Source: an uncultured Paraburkholderia sp. (lineage in GTDB: Bacteria > Pseudomonadota > Gammaproteobacteria > Burkholderiales > Burkholderiaceae). From it: a DNA stretch of 50,750 nucleotides. This document shows, one piece after another, positions 9,397 through 18,342 of this stretch. The position numbers and the translations under genes were made by a program. Position 1 is the first letter of the stretch, and each line of letters begins with the position of its first letter. Location: positions 1 through 50,750 of the forward strand of contig CALNWS010000030.1 of the NCBI GenBank assembly GCA_940747215.1, in the 5' to 3' direction. Under the pieces are notes generated by a model. The model saw only the letters and a program-made list of their open reading frames with translations, was not told the DNA's origin and did no database searches.

Positions 9397-10447
9397 ATGG
9401 CTTCTACCGATTCGCATACCGTGATCGTTCACCGCTCGGCCTTGAGCCGGATGATCCGAGCGGGTCACGTCGCCGTATTACCGCTACCGGCACGCCAAGG
9501 TGCTGCACAGCCTGCGCGTCGGTCTGGCGATGCTCGTGTCGATACTCGCGACCACCGGCATCGACATTCCGCACGGCATCTGGTCGTCCGTCACAATGCT
9601 GGTGGTGATCGGCGGGTTGCTGCTGATCGTGCTGCAGAGTTTTAACGGCTCGTTGCCCCTCACGTATGTGCTGATGTCGATCGTCGCGGGCATCTGCGCG
9701 TGGTTCGCGATCGGTTCGTTGGGTTATATCGGCCTGCTCACGGCCATCACGATGTGCATCGTCGCCGGCCACGGTGACAACCTGATCGACGTCGGCCTGT
9801 AGCGCACACTGAACGTGCTGATCGGTATCGTGATCGCGCTGGCGTTTTCGTTCGCGCTGCCGCTGCACGCCACCTATTCGTGGCGCTATGGACTCGCCAC
9901 CAATCTGCGCGAATGCGCGCGCATCTACACGCGGATGATTCAGGGCGAGACGCTAAGCGACGAAGAACAGGTACAGCGCTTTCTCGCGATCAACAAGCGG
10001 CTCGTGCAATTGCGCTCGCTGATGCCTTCGGTTGCAAAGGAAATCGACGTGCCGCAAGCCCGCCTGGAAGAGATCCAGCGGCTGCACCGCTCGGTGCTGA
10101 GCGCGCTCGAGCTGCTGGCGAACGGGCCGCTGATGCGCGCGGACGCCGACGAGCGTCTCGCCTACGCACGCGAATGCGGCGTTCAGGTGAGAGTAGTGCG
10201 CGGCCTTCTGATGGCGATGGCGCGCGCATTGCGTTTTGGCGGCGCGACGCAATTCGGTATTCCGGTGGAGTCGCTGCTCGCTGAAGCGAATGGCGAGGAA
10301 GCGGCGCGCAAGCTGCCGCCCGATCTGCAGGGGCCGTACTGGGTCGGTCAGCTTGCGGAGCAGGTGGACCGACTGCGCGAACTGTTGCTCGAAATCGAGC
10401 CGAATTGGAACATCGAAAACCATGCGCGGAACTTCGTGAAGACGTAA
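9397..10447 (+). pseudogene. FUSC-family aromatic-acid exporter protein, broken
   Basis: The likely start is the ATG at 9397 (MASTDSHTVIVHRSALSRMI). One extra base near 9474 shifts the frame, after which the membrane part reads HSLRVGLAMLVSILATTGID and SSVTMLVVIGG. The usual cytoplasmic stretch between this helix and LLLIVLQSF appears to be missing, so an in-frame deletion of about 30 codons is likely at GG|LLLI. A TAG at 9800-9802, probably an old TGG, interrupts NLIDVGL*RTLNVLIGIVIA. The long C-terminal helical domain (ATNLRECARIYTRMIQGETL onward) is otherwise open. Family members help export aromatic carboxylic acids such as fusaric acid. Confidence 0.85.
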
Positions 10448-10487
10448 GAGCGTAGACTACCGCGCACGGTCAGCACAAGATGCGTGC

Positions 10488-10918
10488 TCAGACTTGCGGC
10501 GGCAGCGTCACCATCACCATCCACATGATGCCGAGGCGGTCTACGGCCATACCGAAACCTTTGCTCCAGAAGGTTTCGCCCCACGGCATCACCACCTGGC
10601 CGCCGTCGGCGAGTGCGTTGAAATACTGCTGCGCTTTCGCTGCGTCTTCCACCGTCAGCGACAGGCTTAAGCCACCCGGCGCGGGCGCTCCGCCTTCGTC
10701 GCAATTGCCGTCCGATGCCATCCACTGACTCGACCAGAGCTGGATGTTGGCGGCGTGCATGATCTTCTCTTCGGCACCAAGCCGCGGCGCGTGCTGCGCA
10801 TCGGGCGGCGCTTCCTTGAGGCGCATCATGAAAGTGACTTCGGCGTCGAGCTTCTCACGGTAATACGTGAGCGCTTCTTCGCACCGGCCGTTGAAAAATA
10901 CGTAAGGCTAAGCTGCAT
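10488..10918 (-). pseudogene. VOC-family (glyoxalase-like) protein, one-base frameshift
   Basis: Reading leftward from the ATG at 10918, the frame gives MQLSLTYF and then goes out of phase because one T appears to be missing from a T run near 10895. Restoring it gives YFFNGRCEEALTYYREKL, the usual start of PhnB-like VOC proteins. The remainder (10488-10829) is intact: EVTFMMRLKEAP, IQLWSSQWMASDGN and QQYFNALADGGQVVMPWGET, ending MWMVMVTLPPQV. These small metal-dependent-fold proteins have unknown substrates in most species. The only lesion is a homopolymer indel, so the gene may be functional if this is an assembly error. Confidence 0.75.
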
Positions 10919-11100
10919 GATCGTCTCCCGGAAATGTAGATGGGCGCAGCGGCGGCGTGCTCGTTCAAGCGGTTGACAAGGCAGAGGCCAGTGCGCATGG
11001 AGACGATTGTAGTCGCCGGTATGAGGGGCAATTGTTACTATCTGTCGTAGTGCGCGAACGCACTACGGGCTCCCGTAAGAGAACCGAGGCGTAAACGAAA

Positions 11101-11133
11101 CGTGGCCCTGAACCTGCCCGGTTCAGGGCCACG
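11101..11133. terminator. Strong bidirectional terminator downstream of tal
   Basis: CGTGGCCCTGAACC (11101-11114) pairs perfectly with GGTTCAGGGCCACG (11120-11133), a 14-bp stem with a five-base loop. On the - strand it is followed by TTTCGTTT, which fits termination of the transaldolase transcript. Confidence 0.85.
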
Positions 11134-11179
11134 CATTCAAGCTAAAGCTGCTCGCGGTCAGCGCTCAAAAAACACAGTT

Positions 11180-12133
11180 TTAACGCAGCGCTTCGATCAG
11201 CTTTTCGAGCTTGACGGCGTCGGCGGCAAATGCGCGGATGCCTTCGGCGAGCTTTTCCGTTGCCATCGCTTCGTCGTTCACGAGGAAACGGAACGAGGAT
11301 TCGTCGACCGGCACGCGTTCGATGTCCGCGTCTTTCGAGCTTTCCGGCGACAGCTTGCGTTCCACCTTCTCGGTGCTCTCGTGCAGCTTCTGCAGCAGAT
11401 CCGGGCTGATGGTCAGCAGATCGCAGCCGGCGAGTTCGAGAATCTGGCTCGTGGTGCGGAAGCTCGCGCCCATCACCTCGGTCTTGTAGCCGAACTTCTT
11501 GTAGTATGCGTAGATGCGGCGCACCGACTTCACGCCCGGATCGTTCGCGCCGCCGTCTTTCGCTTCGTCCCATGCGCTGCCGGCGTTCTTCTTGTACCAG
11601 TCGTAGATGCGGCCGACGAACGGCGAGATGAGTTGCGCGCCCGCTTCGGCGCAGGCTGCGGCCTGCGCGAGCGAGAACAGCAGCGTCATGTTGCAATGGA
11701 TGCCTTCCTTCTGCAGCACTTCGGCGGCGCGGATGCCTTCCCACGTGGACGCGAGCTTGATCAGCACGCGGTCGCGGGCGATGCCGTGGTCCTTGTACAG
11801 TTCGATCAGTTCGCGGCCCTTGGCGATGGAGCCTTCGGTGTCGAACGAGAGGCGCGCGTCGACTTCCGTCGAGACGCGGCCCGGAATGATCTTGAGAATT
11901 TCTGTGCCGAAAGCAATCAGCAACTGGTCGATGATCGCGCCAACCGGCTTCGACGCGTGCGCCTTCACGGTCTTTTCGAGCAAGGGCTTGTAGTCGTCTT
12001 TCCGCACCGCTTTCAGAATGAGCGACGGGTTGGTGGTCGCGTCTTGCGGCTTGTACTGGGCAAGCTGCTGGAAGTCGCCGGTATCGGCCACGACGGTGGT
12101 GAACTGCTTGAGTTGATCGAGTACGGTTGTCAT
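11180..12133 (-). CDS. tal: Transaldolase
   Basis: This is an intact 317-residue enzyme of the non-oxidative pentose phosphate pathway. It moves a dihydroxyacetone unit from sedoheptulose 7-phosphate to glyceraldehyde 3-phosphate. The start [20 protein letters not shown] at 12133 fits the family better than the ATG seven codons upstream. Key motifs are [10 protein letters not shown] at residues 31-40, the Schiff-base lysine in [14 protein letters not shown] (Lys126), [13 protein letters not shown], and [20 protein letters not shown]. It is a single-gene transcript ending at the strong hairpin at 11101-11133. Confidence 0.97.
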   Translation of the reverse strand: MTTVLDQLKQFTTVVADTGDFQQLAQYKPQDATTNPSLILKAVRKDDYKPLLEKTVKAHASKPVGAIIDQLLIAFGTEILKIIPGRVSTEVDARLSFDTEGSIAKGRELIELYKDHGIARDRVLIKLASTWEGIRAAEVLQKEGIHCNMTLLFSLAQAAACAEAGAQLISPFVGRIYDWYKKNAGSAWDEAKDGGANDPGVKSVRRIYAYYKKFGYKTEVMGASFRTTSQILELAGCDLLTISPDLLQKLHESTEKVERKLSPESSKDADIERVPVDESSFRFLVNDEAMATEKLAEGIRAFAADAVKLEKLIEALR

Positions 12134-12276
12134 GTTCGAGCCTTCAGGGCGCATGCGCGCCGTGGTTCAGGAGAATGAGGTCGCCACCGAAAAACAGACC
12201 GGCGGCCGCGGGTCACGCTGCAGCGCTTCCCGTCATGATGCCGGGGCAGTTTGACGCAAAGCGCTGCCGAATGCTT

Positions 12277-12429
12277 CTATTCTATGGCGGATCGCCTGAT
12301 GCAGTATTGACACTTGCCATCGGCGATCCGTTCAAACTGCGCGCAGATGGTCACTTCGTGGCCGGTCTGGCGGCGTTCGGCTAAATGGCTGGCGGTATTG
12401 GCCGCCTCTCGTGCCGCCGACGCTTTCAC
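12277..12429 (-). CDS. Possible small protein, 50 residues
   Basis: A frame opening with a GTG at 12429 encodes SHLAERRQTGHEVTICAQFE followed by RIADGKCQYCIRRSAIE and a stop. The hydrophilic composition and the paired cysteines (CQYC) look protein-like rather than an antisense shadow, and it starts four bases across the stop of the benE remnant. No ribosome site is convincing and I recognise no family. It may be the tail of a gene lost to deletion, or chance. Confidence 0.3.
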   Translation of the reverse strand: MKASAAREAANTASHLAERRQTGHEVTICAQFERIADGKCQYCIRRSAIE

Positions 12430-12983
12430 CGGCGGCGCACGGCCAGCACGCCCGTCACCAGTCCCCAGAATGCGGAGCCGATGGACAGCAGCGTCAGGCC
12501 CGAGGCCGTCACCATGAACGTGACGAGCGCGGCTTCCCGCTGCTCCACGTCGTGCATCGCGTTCGCGAGTCCGTTCATGATCGTGTCGAACCAGCCGGTC
12601 AACCCGACCAGCGTAAGCAGCACCGCGCAGACGACGAACGCGCCGATCGCCTCCGCGTACGCAACGTGCTGCAAAGACGAAACGAGGAGCGCGGTGCCGG
12701 GCGTCGACCATGCAATGACGATCGGCGCGCGAAAACGCAGCGACAGGCCGATGGTGCACGCGGCCATGCCGATCGACAGGGCCCAGATCCACGAAGAAAT
12801 CTGCGCGTCGATGAGGTGTGCGGCTTGGCCGGCCTGAAACATCAGCACGAGCGAACTGGTGTAGCCCGTCATCATCGCGACGACGCCCGAGACGATGGCG
12901 GGAGCGAAGGTGTCGGCGAACGGTTTGAGCGGCCCGGTGTGCGTGGTGGCGGTGGACAATTCGGGCGTAGAGGACGGACTCAT
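12426..12983 (-). pseudogene. benE: Benzoate transporter BenE with large internal deletion
   Basis: The frame is open for 185 codons from the ATG at 12983 (MSPSSTPELSTATTHTGPLK), but BenE proteins are about 390-400 residues. The first half matches the family N-terminus, with membrane segments AIVSGVVAMMTGYTSSLVLM, SSWIWALSIGMAACTIGLSL and IVIAWSTPGTALLVSS. It jumps from LVGLTGWFDTIM directly to AMHDVEQREAALVTFMVTAS, which belongs near the family C-terminus. About 200 residues including most transport helices are therefore gone, by an in-frame deletion. An in-frame product could be made but is unlikely to transport benzoate. Confidence 0.8.
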
Positions 12984-13023
12984 GCAAAGACTTTCTTGTA
13001 GTTGAAGTAAAAACGCGAACGGC

Positions 13024-13762
13024 CTACTTGCTCTGCACGCGCATGGCGGTTTCGAGTCCGGCGAGCGTGAGCGGTACATGCGATGGCCGAGCACTTCGCG
13101 GATTGCGCTCACCGACTGCCGGTACGCCCACAGCCCTCCGGTTCGGGATTGAGCCATGCGTGGTGCGGGAAATGGTCGGGGAGACGGCGCAGCCAAACCG
13201 CGCCAGCTTCGGCGTTGTTGTATTCGACGGAGCCGCCCGGCTACAACACTTCGTACGGGCTCATGGTCGCGTCGCCGACGAAGATCAGCTTGTAGTCGGG
13301 CGTGAATTTGTGGAGCACGTCCCACGTCGGCATGCGTTCCGCATGGCGACGGTTGTTTTTCACAGGAGGTCGTACACGCAGTTGTGGAAATAGTAGAATT
13401 CGCGGCGGAGAAAAACTCTTCGGTGCGCTTGATGTGGTCGTCCATCGAACCGCCCACGTTGAGCAGCATCAGCACCTTCACCTTGTTGTGGCGCTCGGGC
13501 ACCATCTTCAGGTCGAGCCAGCCGGCGTTAGCGGCCGTGCTGCGGATCGTGTCGGGCAGATCGAGCTCTTCCGCCGCGCCTTCGCGCGCGAAGCGGCGCA
13601 GCGTGACCTTGATGTTGCGCGTGCCGATTTCCACCTGGTCGTCGTAATCGCGATAGGCGCGCGCTTCCCACACTTTCACCGCGGTGCGGTTGCCGCCCGA
13701 AATTCCTTCACCGACATGGGAAGTTTCGCAGCGCGCAGCGAGTAAAAGAAATCGATCAGCAT
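13024..13762 (-). pseudogene. VWA-domain (CoxE-like) protein, deleted and frameshifted
   Basis: The start at 13762 (MLIDFFYSLRAAKLPMSVKE) is directly followed, in another frame, by VKVWEARAYRDYDDQVEIGT. About 100 residues normally between these are missing. The VWA core follows (HNKVKVLMLLNVGGSMDDHI). It contains the metal-site segment with an Asn where an Asp is usual in the first DxSxS-type motif. Several frameshifts come after residue FFSAAN, and another near 13075 after LGHRMY. These proteins usually work with the MoxR-type ATPase encoded just upstream, in metal-centre or complex maturation. Both members of the pair are broken here. Confidence 0.82.
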
Positions 13763-13847
13763 GCGGTTTTTTCCCCGGCGGCGGGCGCCCTGCGTGTGTG
13801 CATGCGCGGGCGCGCCATGGCCGTCCTGACGGTTGACGATGGACTTG

Positions 13848-14659
13848 GCGGTTGTTGCGGTTCATGAAAATGAGCCGCTCGAACAGGCTCACGTCCTGTT
13901 CGTTTTTCAGAAGCGCGCCGTGCAGCGGCGGGATGATCTGCTTCTGGTCGGACGAGCGCAGCGCTTCGGGCGCTCGGCGAGCAGCAGCTTCAGCCAGTCG
14001 AGCAGTTCCGACGTGGGCGGCTTCTTCAGGCCCGCGACGTTACGCAGCTCGAAGAAGTTCTGCATGGCGGCCGCGAGCAGCTCATTCTTGATGCCCGGAT
14101 AGTGCACTTCGACGATCTGCTGCATCGTCACCGGATCGGGGAATTTGATGTAGTGGAAAAAACAGCGGCGCAGGAACGCGTCCGGCAGTTCTTTCTCGTT
14201 GTTCGACGTGATGATGACGAGCGGGCGCTGCTTCGCGCGGATCAACTCGCGGGTTTCGTACACGTAGAACTCCATGCGGTCGAGTTTGCGCAGCAGGTCG
14301 TTTGGGAATTCGATCTCGTCGATCAGCAGCACCGTTTGCTGATCCGACTCGAACGCCTGCCACAGCACGCCTTTCACGATGTAGTTGCGGATGTCCTTCA
14401 CGCGCTCGTCGCCGAGCTGCGAGTCGCGCAGACGCGAAACCGCGTCGTATTCGTACAGCCCCTAGGCCTTGGTGGTGGACTTGATGTGCCACTGCAAAAG
14501 CGGCATGCCGAGCGCGGCCGCGACTTCTTCGGCGAGCATCGTCTTGCCAGTGCCGGGTTCACCCTTGATGAGCAGCGGGCGCTTGAGCGTCATCGCGGCG
14601 TTGACCGCGAGCTTGAGGTCGTCGGTGGCGACGTATTGCGATGAGCCTTCGAAACGCAT
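13848..14659 (-). pseudogene. MoxR-family AAA+ ATPase, broken
   Basis: The start at 14659 gives MRFEGSSQYVATDDLKLAVN with the Walker A box GEPGTGKT. A TAG at 14464-14462 replaces what is likely a CAG (Gln) between STTKA and GLYEYDAVSRLRDSQ. The frame then stays open through VLLIDEIEFPNDLLRKLDRM. Five residues (normally DKADI or similar) are missing after the Walker B Asp-Glu, between short repeats. Sensor I (IITSNNEKELPDAFLRRC) follows. A frameshift near 13975 separates the last 45 residues (LHGALLKNEQDVSLFERLIF). It formed a chaperone pair with the downstream VWA gene. Confidence 0.88.
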
Positions 14660-14691
14660 GGCAAAATGCCCTTGTTCTGGAAAAATCCAGT

Positions 14692-14711
14692 ATAAGTCAG
14701 AATAAGTCAGA
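14692..14711 (+). repeat. 10-bp perfect tandem duplication
   Basis: ATAAGTCAGA occurs twice in tandem (14692-14701 and 14702-14711) in the intergenic region upstream of the MoxR pseudogene. It is one of several short tandem duplications in this window. Confidence 0.85.
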
Positions 14712-14901
14712 AGCCCTGTTGGCCTGAAACGGGCTCGCGTATGATGTCATCCGCGATGTCGCAGTGCGCAACGGGTTCGCGTGCGGCGACCGTCGGAGAG
14801 CGCTGCTTGCCTTTGCGCAACGCCCGGCGCACTGGGTGCGGCGCAGCATTTTTCGCCCTTGGCGATGCCGTGAAATGCGGCCGGCGCTAACACCCCCTCT
14901 G

Positions 14902-14931
14902 TGGACATTCTGCGCGGCGTCGCGGTATAAT
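14902..14931 (+). promoter_or_regulatory. Sigma-70 promoter of the cytochrome c genes
   Basis: TGGACA (14902-14907) and a perfect TATAAT (14926-14931) are separated by 18 bases. They lie about 100 bases upstream of the first cytochrome c start, with no other + strand gene between. Confidence 0.65.
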
Positions 14932-15029
14932 TAGCTTGATTTTTTGGCCGCGTGGTTACCCTACAAGAAGAACGGCGCGGGCTGTCGCCTGTTCTGGCAC
15001 CCGTTTCCTCTCAAGCTAGGTTACATGCT

Positions 15030-15395
15030 ATGAATAAATTCGTTGGCAAAAACGTCGTGATCGCTGCGTTGTCGGTGCTCGCGGGCTACACGGCCGGTGC
15101 GCAGGCAGCGGATGTCGTCGGCAACGCGAAGGCGGGCCAGGGCAAGGTCGCGATGTGTATTGGCTGCCACGGCATTCCTGAATATCGTACGGTTTACCCT
15201 GAGGTGTATCGCGTGCCCATGCTGGGCGGCCAGAATCAGCAATACCTCGAAAACGCGTTGCATGGCTACAAGGGCGATCGCCACTTCGAAACCATGCATG
15301 CCATCACCGCTTCGCTGTCCGATCAAGACATCGCCGACATCGCTGCCTACTACGCGGCGCAAAATTCCTCTTCGAAAAGCAATCCCGACAAGTGA
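15030..15395 (+). CDS. Periplasmic class I cytochrome c
   Basis: This is an intact 121-residue protein. A Sec signal peptide (MNKFVGKNVVIAALSVLAGY, cleavage after GAQAA) directs it to the periplasm. One haem is attached at C43-IG-C46-H47. A Met axial ligand is expected from the region VPMLGGQ or HFETMHA. Small cytochromes of this c4/c5-like class pass electrons to terminal oxidases. The start at 15030 is chosen because the signal peptide begins there. It is followed 58 bases later by a related gene, and the two are probably co-transcribed from the promoter at 14902-14931. Confidence 0.9.
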   Translation: MNKFVGKNVVIAALSVLAGYTAGAQAADVVGNAKAGQGKVAMCIGCHGIPEYRTVYPEVYRVPMLGGQNQQYLENALHGYKGDRHFETMHAITASLSDQDIADIAAYYAAQNSSSKSNPDK

Positions 15396-15453
15396 TCGGC
15401 TGCGGTTATCCATCCAGTCACTTTGCTAATAATTCCGCGGGATAGGGGAATTC

Positions 15454-15837
15454 ATGAATAAGCCCCAACAGGCACTCCACACGGTGTTCAAGGCTGCATG
15501 CGCGTCGGCGGCAGTGATCGGTTTGGCTGCAGCGAACCTCGCGCACGCCGCCGACGCCGGCAACGGCAAGGTGCTGGCTGAAAGCCACAACTGCGCGGCC
15601 TGCCATGGCCCGAACCTGAACAAGCCGGTGAGCCCGGAATATCCGAAGCTCGCGGGTCAGCATGCGGATTACATCTATTGGGCGCTGCGCCAGTATCAGA
15701 TGGGCAACGGCAATCCGCACCTCGGCCGCAACAACGCGATCATGCAGGCGCAGGTGCAAAGCCTCTCGCAAAGCGACATGAAAGACATCGCCGCTTACGT
15801 CGAATCGCTGAACGGCGATCTGGTGCAGAAGAAGTAA
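15454..15837 (+). CDS. Periplasmic class I cytochrome c, second copy
   Basis: This is an intact 127-residue protein related to its upstream neighbour. It has a Sec signal peptide ending around NLAHAADAG and one haem motif, C47-AA-C50-H51, in ESHNCAACHGPNLNKPVS. The YPKLAGQHADYIYWALRQYQ and NAIMQAQVQSLSQSDMKDIA segments are typical of cytochrome c4 domains, with Met in the second giving the likely sixth haem ligand. Two adjacent one-haem proteins could act like the two halves of a dihaem c4; that is inference. A hairpin terminator follows. Confidence 0.9.
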   Translation: MNKPQQALHTVFKAACASAAVIGLAAANLAHAADAGNGKVLAESHNCAACHGPNLNKPVSPEYPKLAGQHADYIYWALRQYQMGNGNPHLGRNNAIMQAQVQSLSQSDMKDIAAYVESLNGDLVQKK

Positions 15838-15869
15838 GCGTATATCGTCGATCCGGCTTTAAATGAAAA

Positions 15870-15900
15870 AAACACCCAGCTCTGGCGGGGTGTTTGCTTT
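15870..15900 (+). terminator. Terminator after the cytochrome c pair
   Basis: AAACACCC (15870-15877) pairs with GGGTGTTT (15888-15895), followed by GCTTTT. The stem lies 33 bases after the second cytochrome stop. Confidence 0.75.
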
Positions 15901-15966
15901 TGGGCGGTTGATTTCGCGGCTGCCGTTGCTCGTGCCGGAGCGGAGCGGGCCAAGCCGGCGCGGCGC

Positions 15967-16401
15967 TCAGTCGCGCGTGGCGCGCCGCTCGATACGCTGC
16001 AGGCAGGCGTCAGTATCGGGCGGCGTGCCGGTGCGCTGCGCTTCCCAGATCGTTTCGCCAAGACATTCCATGATCGCGTGCTGCGCGTCGTGCGTCGAGC
16101 CGAGACGCGCCGCAAGCCGCTCGTGCGCCGCGCGGATGCCCGGTGGTTGGTCGATCAACAACTGCTCGGAGATCGCGAGATGCATCGACAGATGCAGGAA
16201 CGGGTTGGTCTGGCCGCGCTCGGGCGAATAGTCCTGCGCCTGCGCCGCATCTTTGTCGGCGAGGTCGGCGTGATACTCGGGATGTTCGACGATCCAGTCG
16301 ACGGCGATGGCCTCGAGCGGCGTCAGAATCTCGCCCTTGCGCTGCTTGCGCCAGGTGTCGGTGAAAAATTGGCGAACTTCGTCGCGGCTGGGATTGAACA
16401 T
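15967..16401 (-). CDS. DUF1841 family protein
   Basis: This is an intact 144-residue cytosolic protein. The chosen start, MFNPSRDEVRQFFTDTWRKQ at 16401, is the family N-terminus; upstream codons in the frame do not look coding. Further family-like segments are ILTPLEAIAVDWIVEHPEYH and NPFLHLSMHLAISEQLLIDQ. The function is unknown. It lies 150 bases downstream of nth on the same strand, the usual beta-proteobacterial neighbourhood (rsxB, nth, DUF1841). Confidence 0.88.
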   Translation of the reverse strand: MFNPSRDEVRQFFTDTWRKQRKGEILTPLEAIAVDWIVEHPEYHADLADKDAAQAQDYSPERGQTNPFLHLSMHLAISEQLLIDQPPGIRAAHERLAARLGSTHDAQHAIMECLGETIWEAQRTGTPPDTDACLQRIERRATRD

Positions 16402-16550
16402 CGTGGGACCGGTGTTGTTAGTGTGGGTGCGCTGACTAGCGTGCGCTGCAAGGCAGAAACACTGCAAAATATCATTTTACGCCTCGGTGCGTGCGTTCGC
16501 TGGCGGCCTCCGATCGCATGAAAGGTGCGTTTCTCCGCGTAAGCGCGCGT

Positions 16551-17195
16551 TCAAAGATCGGGCGGCGGCGTTTTAGGTTTGTACTCGCACAACGGCTCGA
16601 TCGTGCAGTGCCAGCATTCCGGGCGGCGCGCCTTGCACACATACCGGCCATGGAGAATCAGCCAGTGGTGCGCGTCCTGAAGGAACTCACGCGGTGTGAA
16701 CTTCTCGAGCGCGGCTTCGACCGCGCGCACGTCCTTGCCGGGCGCAAGGCCCGTTCGATTCGCAACCCGAAAGATGTGCGTATCCACCGCGATGGTCGGA
16801 TGACCGAACGCCGTGTTCAGAATCACGTTTGCCGTTTTCCGTCCGACACCGGGCAGACTCTCCAGCGCCTCACGATCCTCGGGCACCTCGCCGCCGTACT
16901 GGTCGAGCAGAATGCGGCACGTGGCGATCACGTTCTTCGCCTTCGTGCGATAGAGCCCGATCGTCTTGATGTAGCCGGTCACGCCTTCTTCGCCGAGATC
17001 GAACACTTTCTGCGTTGTGTTGGCGACCGGAAACATCTTGCGCATCGCCTTGTTCACGGACACATCCGTGGCCTGCGCCGACAGCAGCACGGCGATCAGC
17101 AGTTCGAACGGCGTAGTGTATTCGAGCTCGGTCGTGGGATGCGGGTTGAGGCTCTGGAGCGTTTCGTAGATGGAGCGGCGTTTGTTCGCGTTCAT
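16551..17195 (-). CDS. nth: Endonuclease III
   Basis: This is an intact 214-residue DNA glycosylase and AP lyase that removes oxidised pyrimidines. The helix-hairpin-helix LPGVGRKTANVIL carries catalytic Lys120, and IAVDTHIFRVANR carries Asp138, the same numbering as the Escherichia coli enzyme. Four cysteines, C187, C194, C197 and C203, form the C-terminal [4Fe-4S] loop. It lies 81 bases downstream of rsxB on the same strand and is probably co-transcribed with it. Nothing is missing. Confidence 0.97.
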   Translation of the reverse strand: MNANKRRSIYETLQSLNPHPTTELEYTTPFELLIAVLLSAQATDVSVNKAMRKMFPVANTTQKVFDLGEEGVTGYIKTIGLYRTKAKNVIATCRILLDQYGGEVPEDREALESLPGVGRKTANVILNTAFGHPTIAVDTHIFRVANRTGLAPGKDVRAVEAALEKFTPREFLQDAHHWLILHGRYVCKARRPECWHCTIEPLCEYKPKTPPPDL

Positions 17196-17276
17196 GTGGA
17201 GCTTGCCTGTTCCATGTGCAGGTACGGTTAGCGTGCGCGCGCGATGTAGCCTGAAGCGATGTAGCCTGAAAATAGG

Positions 17277-18110
17277 CTAGCGCTTGACGAACGGCGTATC
17301 GGAATCCGTCGCCAGACCGAGCCGGCGACAGCGCGCTTCGGCGGCGTCGATCTGCGCCTGGACGTCGGCGCTGACGTGGTCCGTGTTCAGCGGACCTTGT
17401 CCCTTTGCTGCCAGCTCTTCCTTCTTCTTGCGCGCGCGTTCGAGTACGGCCTGAATGATCGCGCGTTTCTTCGCTTCGGCGTCGTCCGCGGCGGGCGCTG
17501 ACGTGGCCTGTGCTTCATTGCTTGCGCTGGCAACGGTATCGGTGGAATGCGCTGTCGCACTGCCGGCTCGCCGCTCTGCAGCACGCGCCTCCGTGGCTTC
17601 GCGTTCGCGCGCAAGGCGCGCTTCGCGGCGATCGTGCCGCTCGCGTGCCGCGTCCGCTTCGCTCTGGCTCCACGCGTCCCAACCGGTTGCATTGCCGGTG
17701 ACGGATGGCATCGAAATGCAGTCGACCGGACACGGCGGCACGCACAGATCGCAGCCCGTGCAGCGCTCGGCGATAACCGTGTGCATCTGTTTCGGTGCGC
17801 CAACTATTGCATCGACGGGACACGCCTGCATACACAACGTACAGCCGATGCAAACGTGTTCGTCTATAACCGCCACCGGACGCGGCCGTTCCACGCCGTT
17901 GGCGGAATTGAGCGGAATCACCGGCTTGCCGAGCACGGCCGCAAGACGCGCGATGCCTTCGGCGCCGCCGGGTGGGCACTGGTTGTAGTTGGCCTCGCCG
18001 TTGGCAACGGCCTCGGCATAGGGACGACATGCGGGGTAACCGCACTTCGTGCATTGAGTCTGGGGAAGCAGATCTTCGAGGCGATCTGCGAGTGTTTTAT
18101 TGTCTGTCAC
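17277..18110 (-). CDS. rsxB: RsxB/RnfB-type electron transport ferredoxin subunit
   Basis: About 277 residues from a GTG at 18110 ((M)[19 protein letters not shown]). An in-frame ATG at 18164 would add 18 residues that do not look conserved. The N-terminal Fe-S domain has C20, C23, C28 and C45 ([20 protein letters not shown]). Two bacterial-ferredoxin repeats follow, [12 protein letters not shown] (C87-C97) and [12 protein letters not shown] (C117-C127), binding two more [4Fe-4S] clusters. The C-terminal half is a charged Ala/Glu/Arg-rich helix. No N-terminal membrane helix is present, as in beta-proteobacterial homologues that lack the rest of the Rnf complex. The electron partners are not encoded nearby. 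Confidence 0.88.
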   Translation of the reverse strand: MTDNKTLADRLEDLLPQTQCTKCGYPACRPYAEAVANGEANYNQCPPGGAEGIARLAAVLGKPVIPLNSANGVERPRPVAVIDEHVCIGCTLCMQACPVDAIVGAPKQMHTVIAERCTGCDLCVPPCPVDCISMPSVTGNATGWDAWSQSEADAARERHDRREARLAREREATEARAAERRAGSATAHSTDTVASASNEAQATSAPAADDAEAKKRAIIQAVLERARKKKEELAAKGQGPLNTDHVSADVQAQIDAAEARCRRLGLATDSDTPFVKR

Positions 18111-18342
18111 GGTCACGACGCGGGGGCTAGCTTGCCGCCGAACTGCTTGAACTAAATAGCACATTATCGCCGATTTCCCCAATTGCCATACGCAATCCAT
18201 GTGCCATAATCAAAACGCTTTTTCGAAAGACCGCAGAAGGGTGTCCCCCAACCATGGCGCGTCCGTTCAACGCTGTCGGTGTTGGCCGAGGAGAGGCCGG
18301 CGGCGCGATCCGGATAACGCGGCTCACGAAGACGATGTCACC

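Noticed and set aside
12426..13892. 488-codon - strand frame as one protein
   Set aside because: It concatenates the end of the MoxR gene, pieces of the VWA gene and benE by chance openness. Each part matches a different family with its own start.
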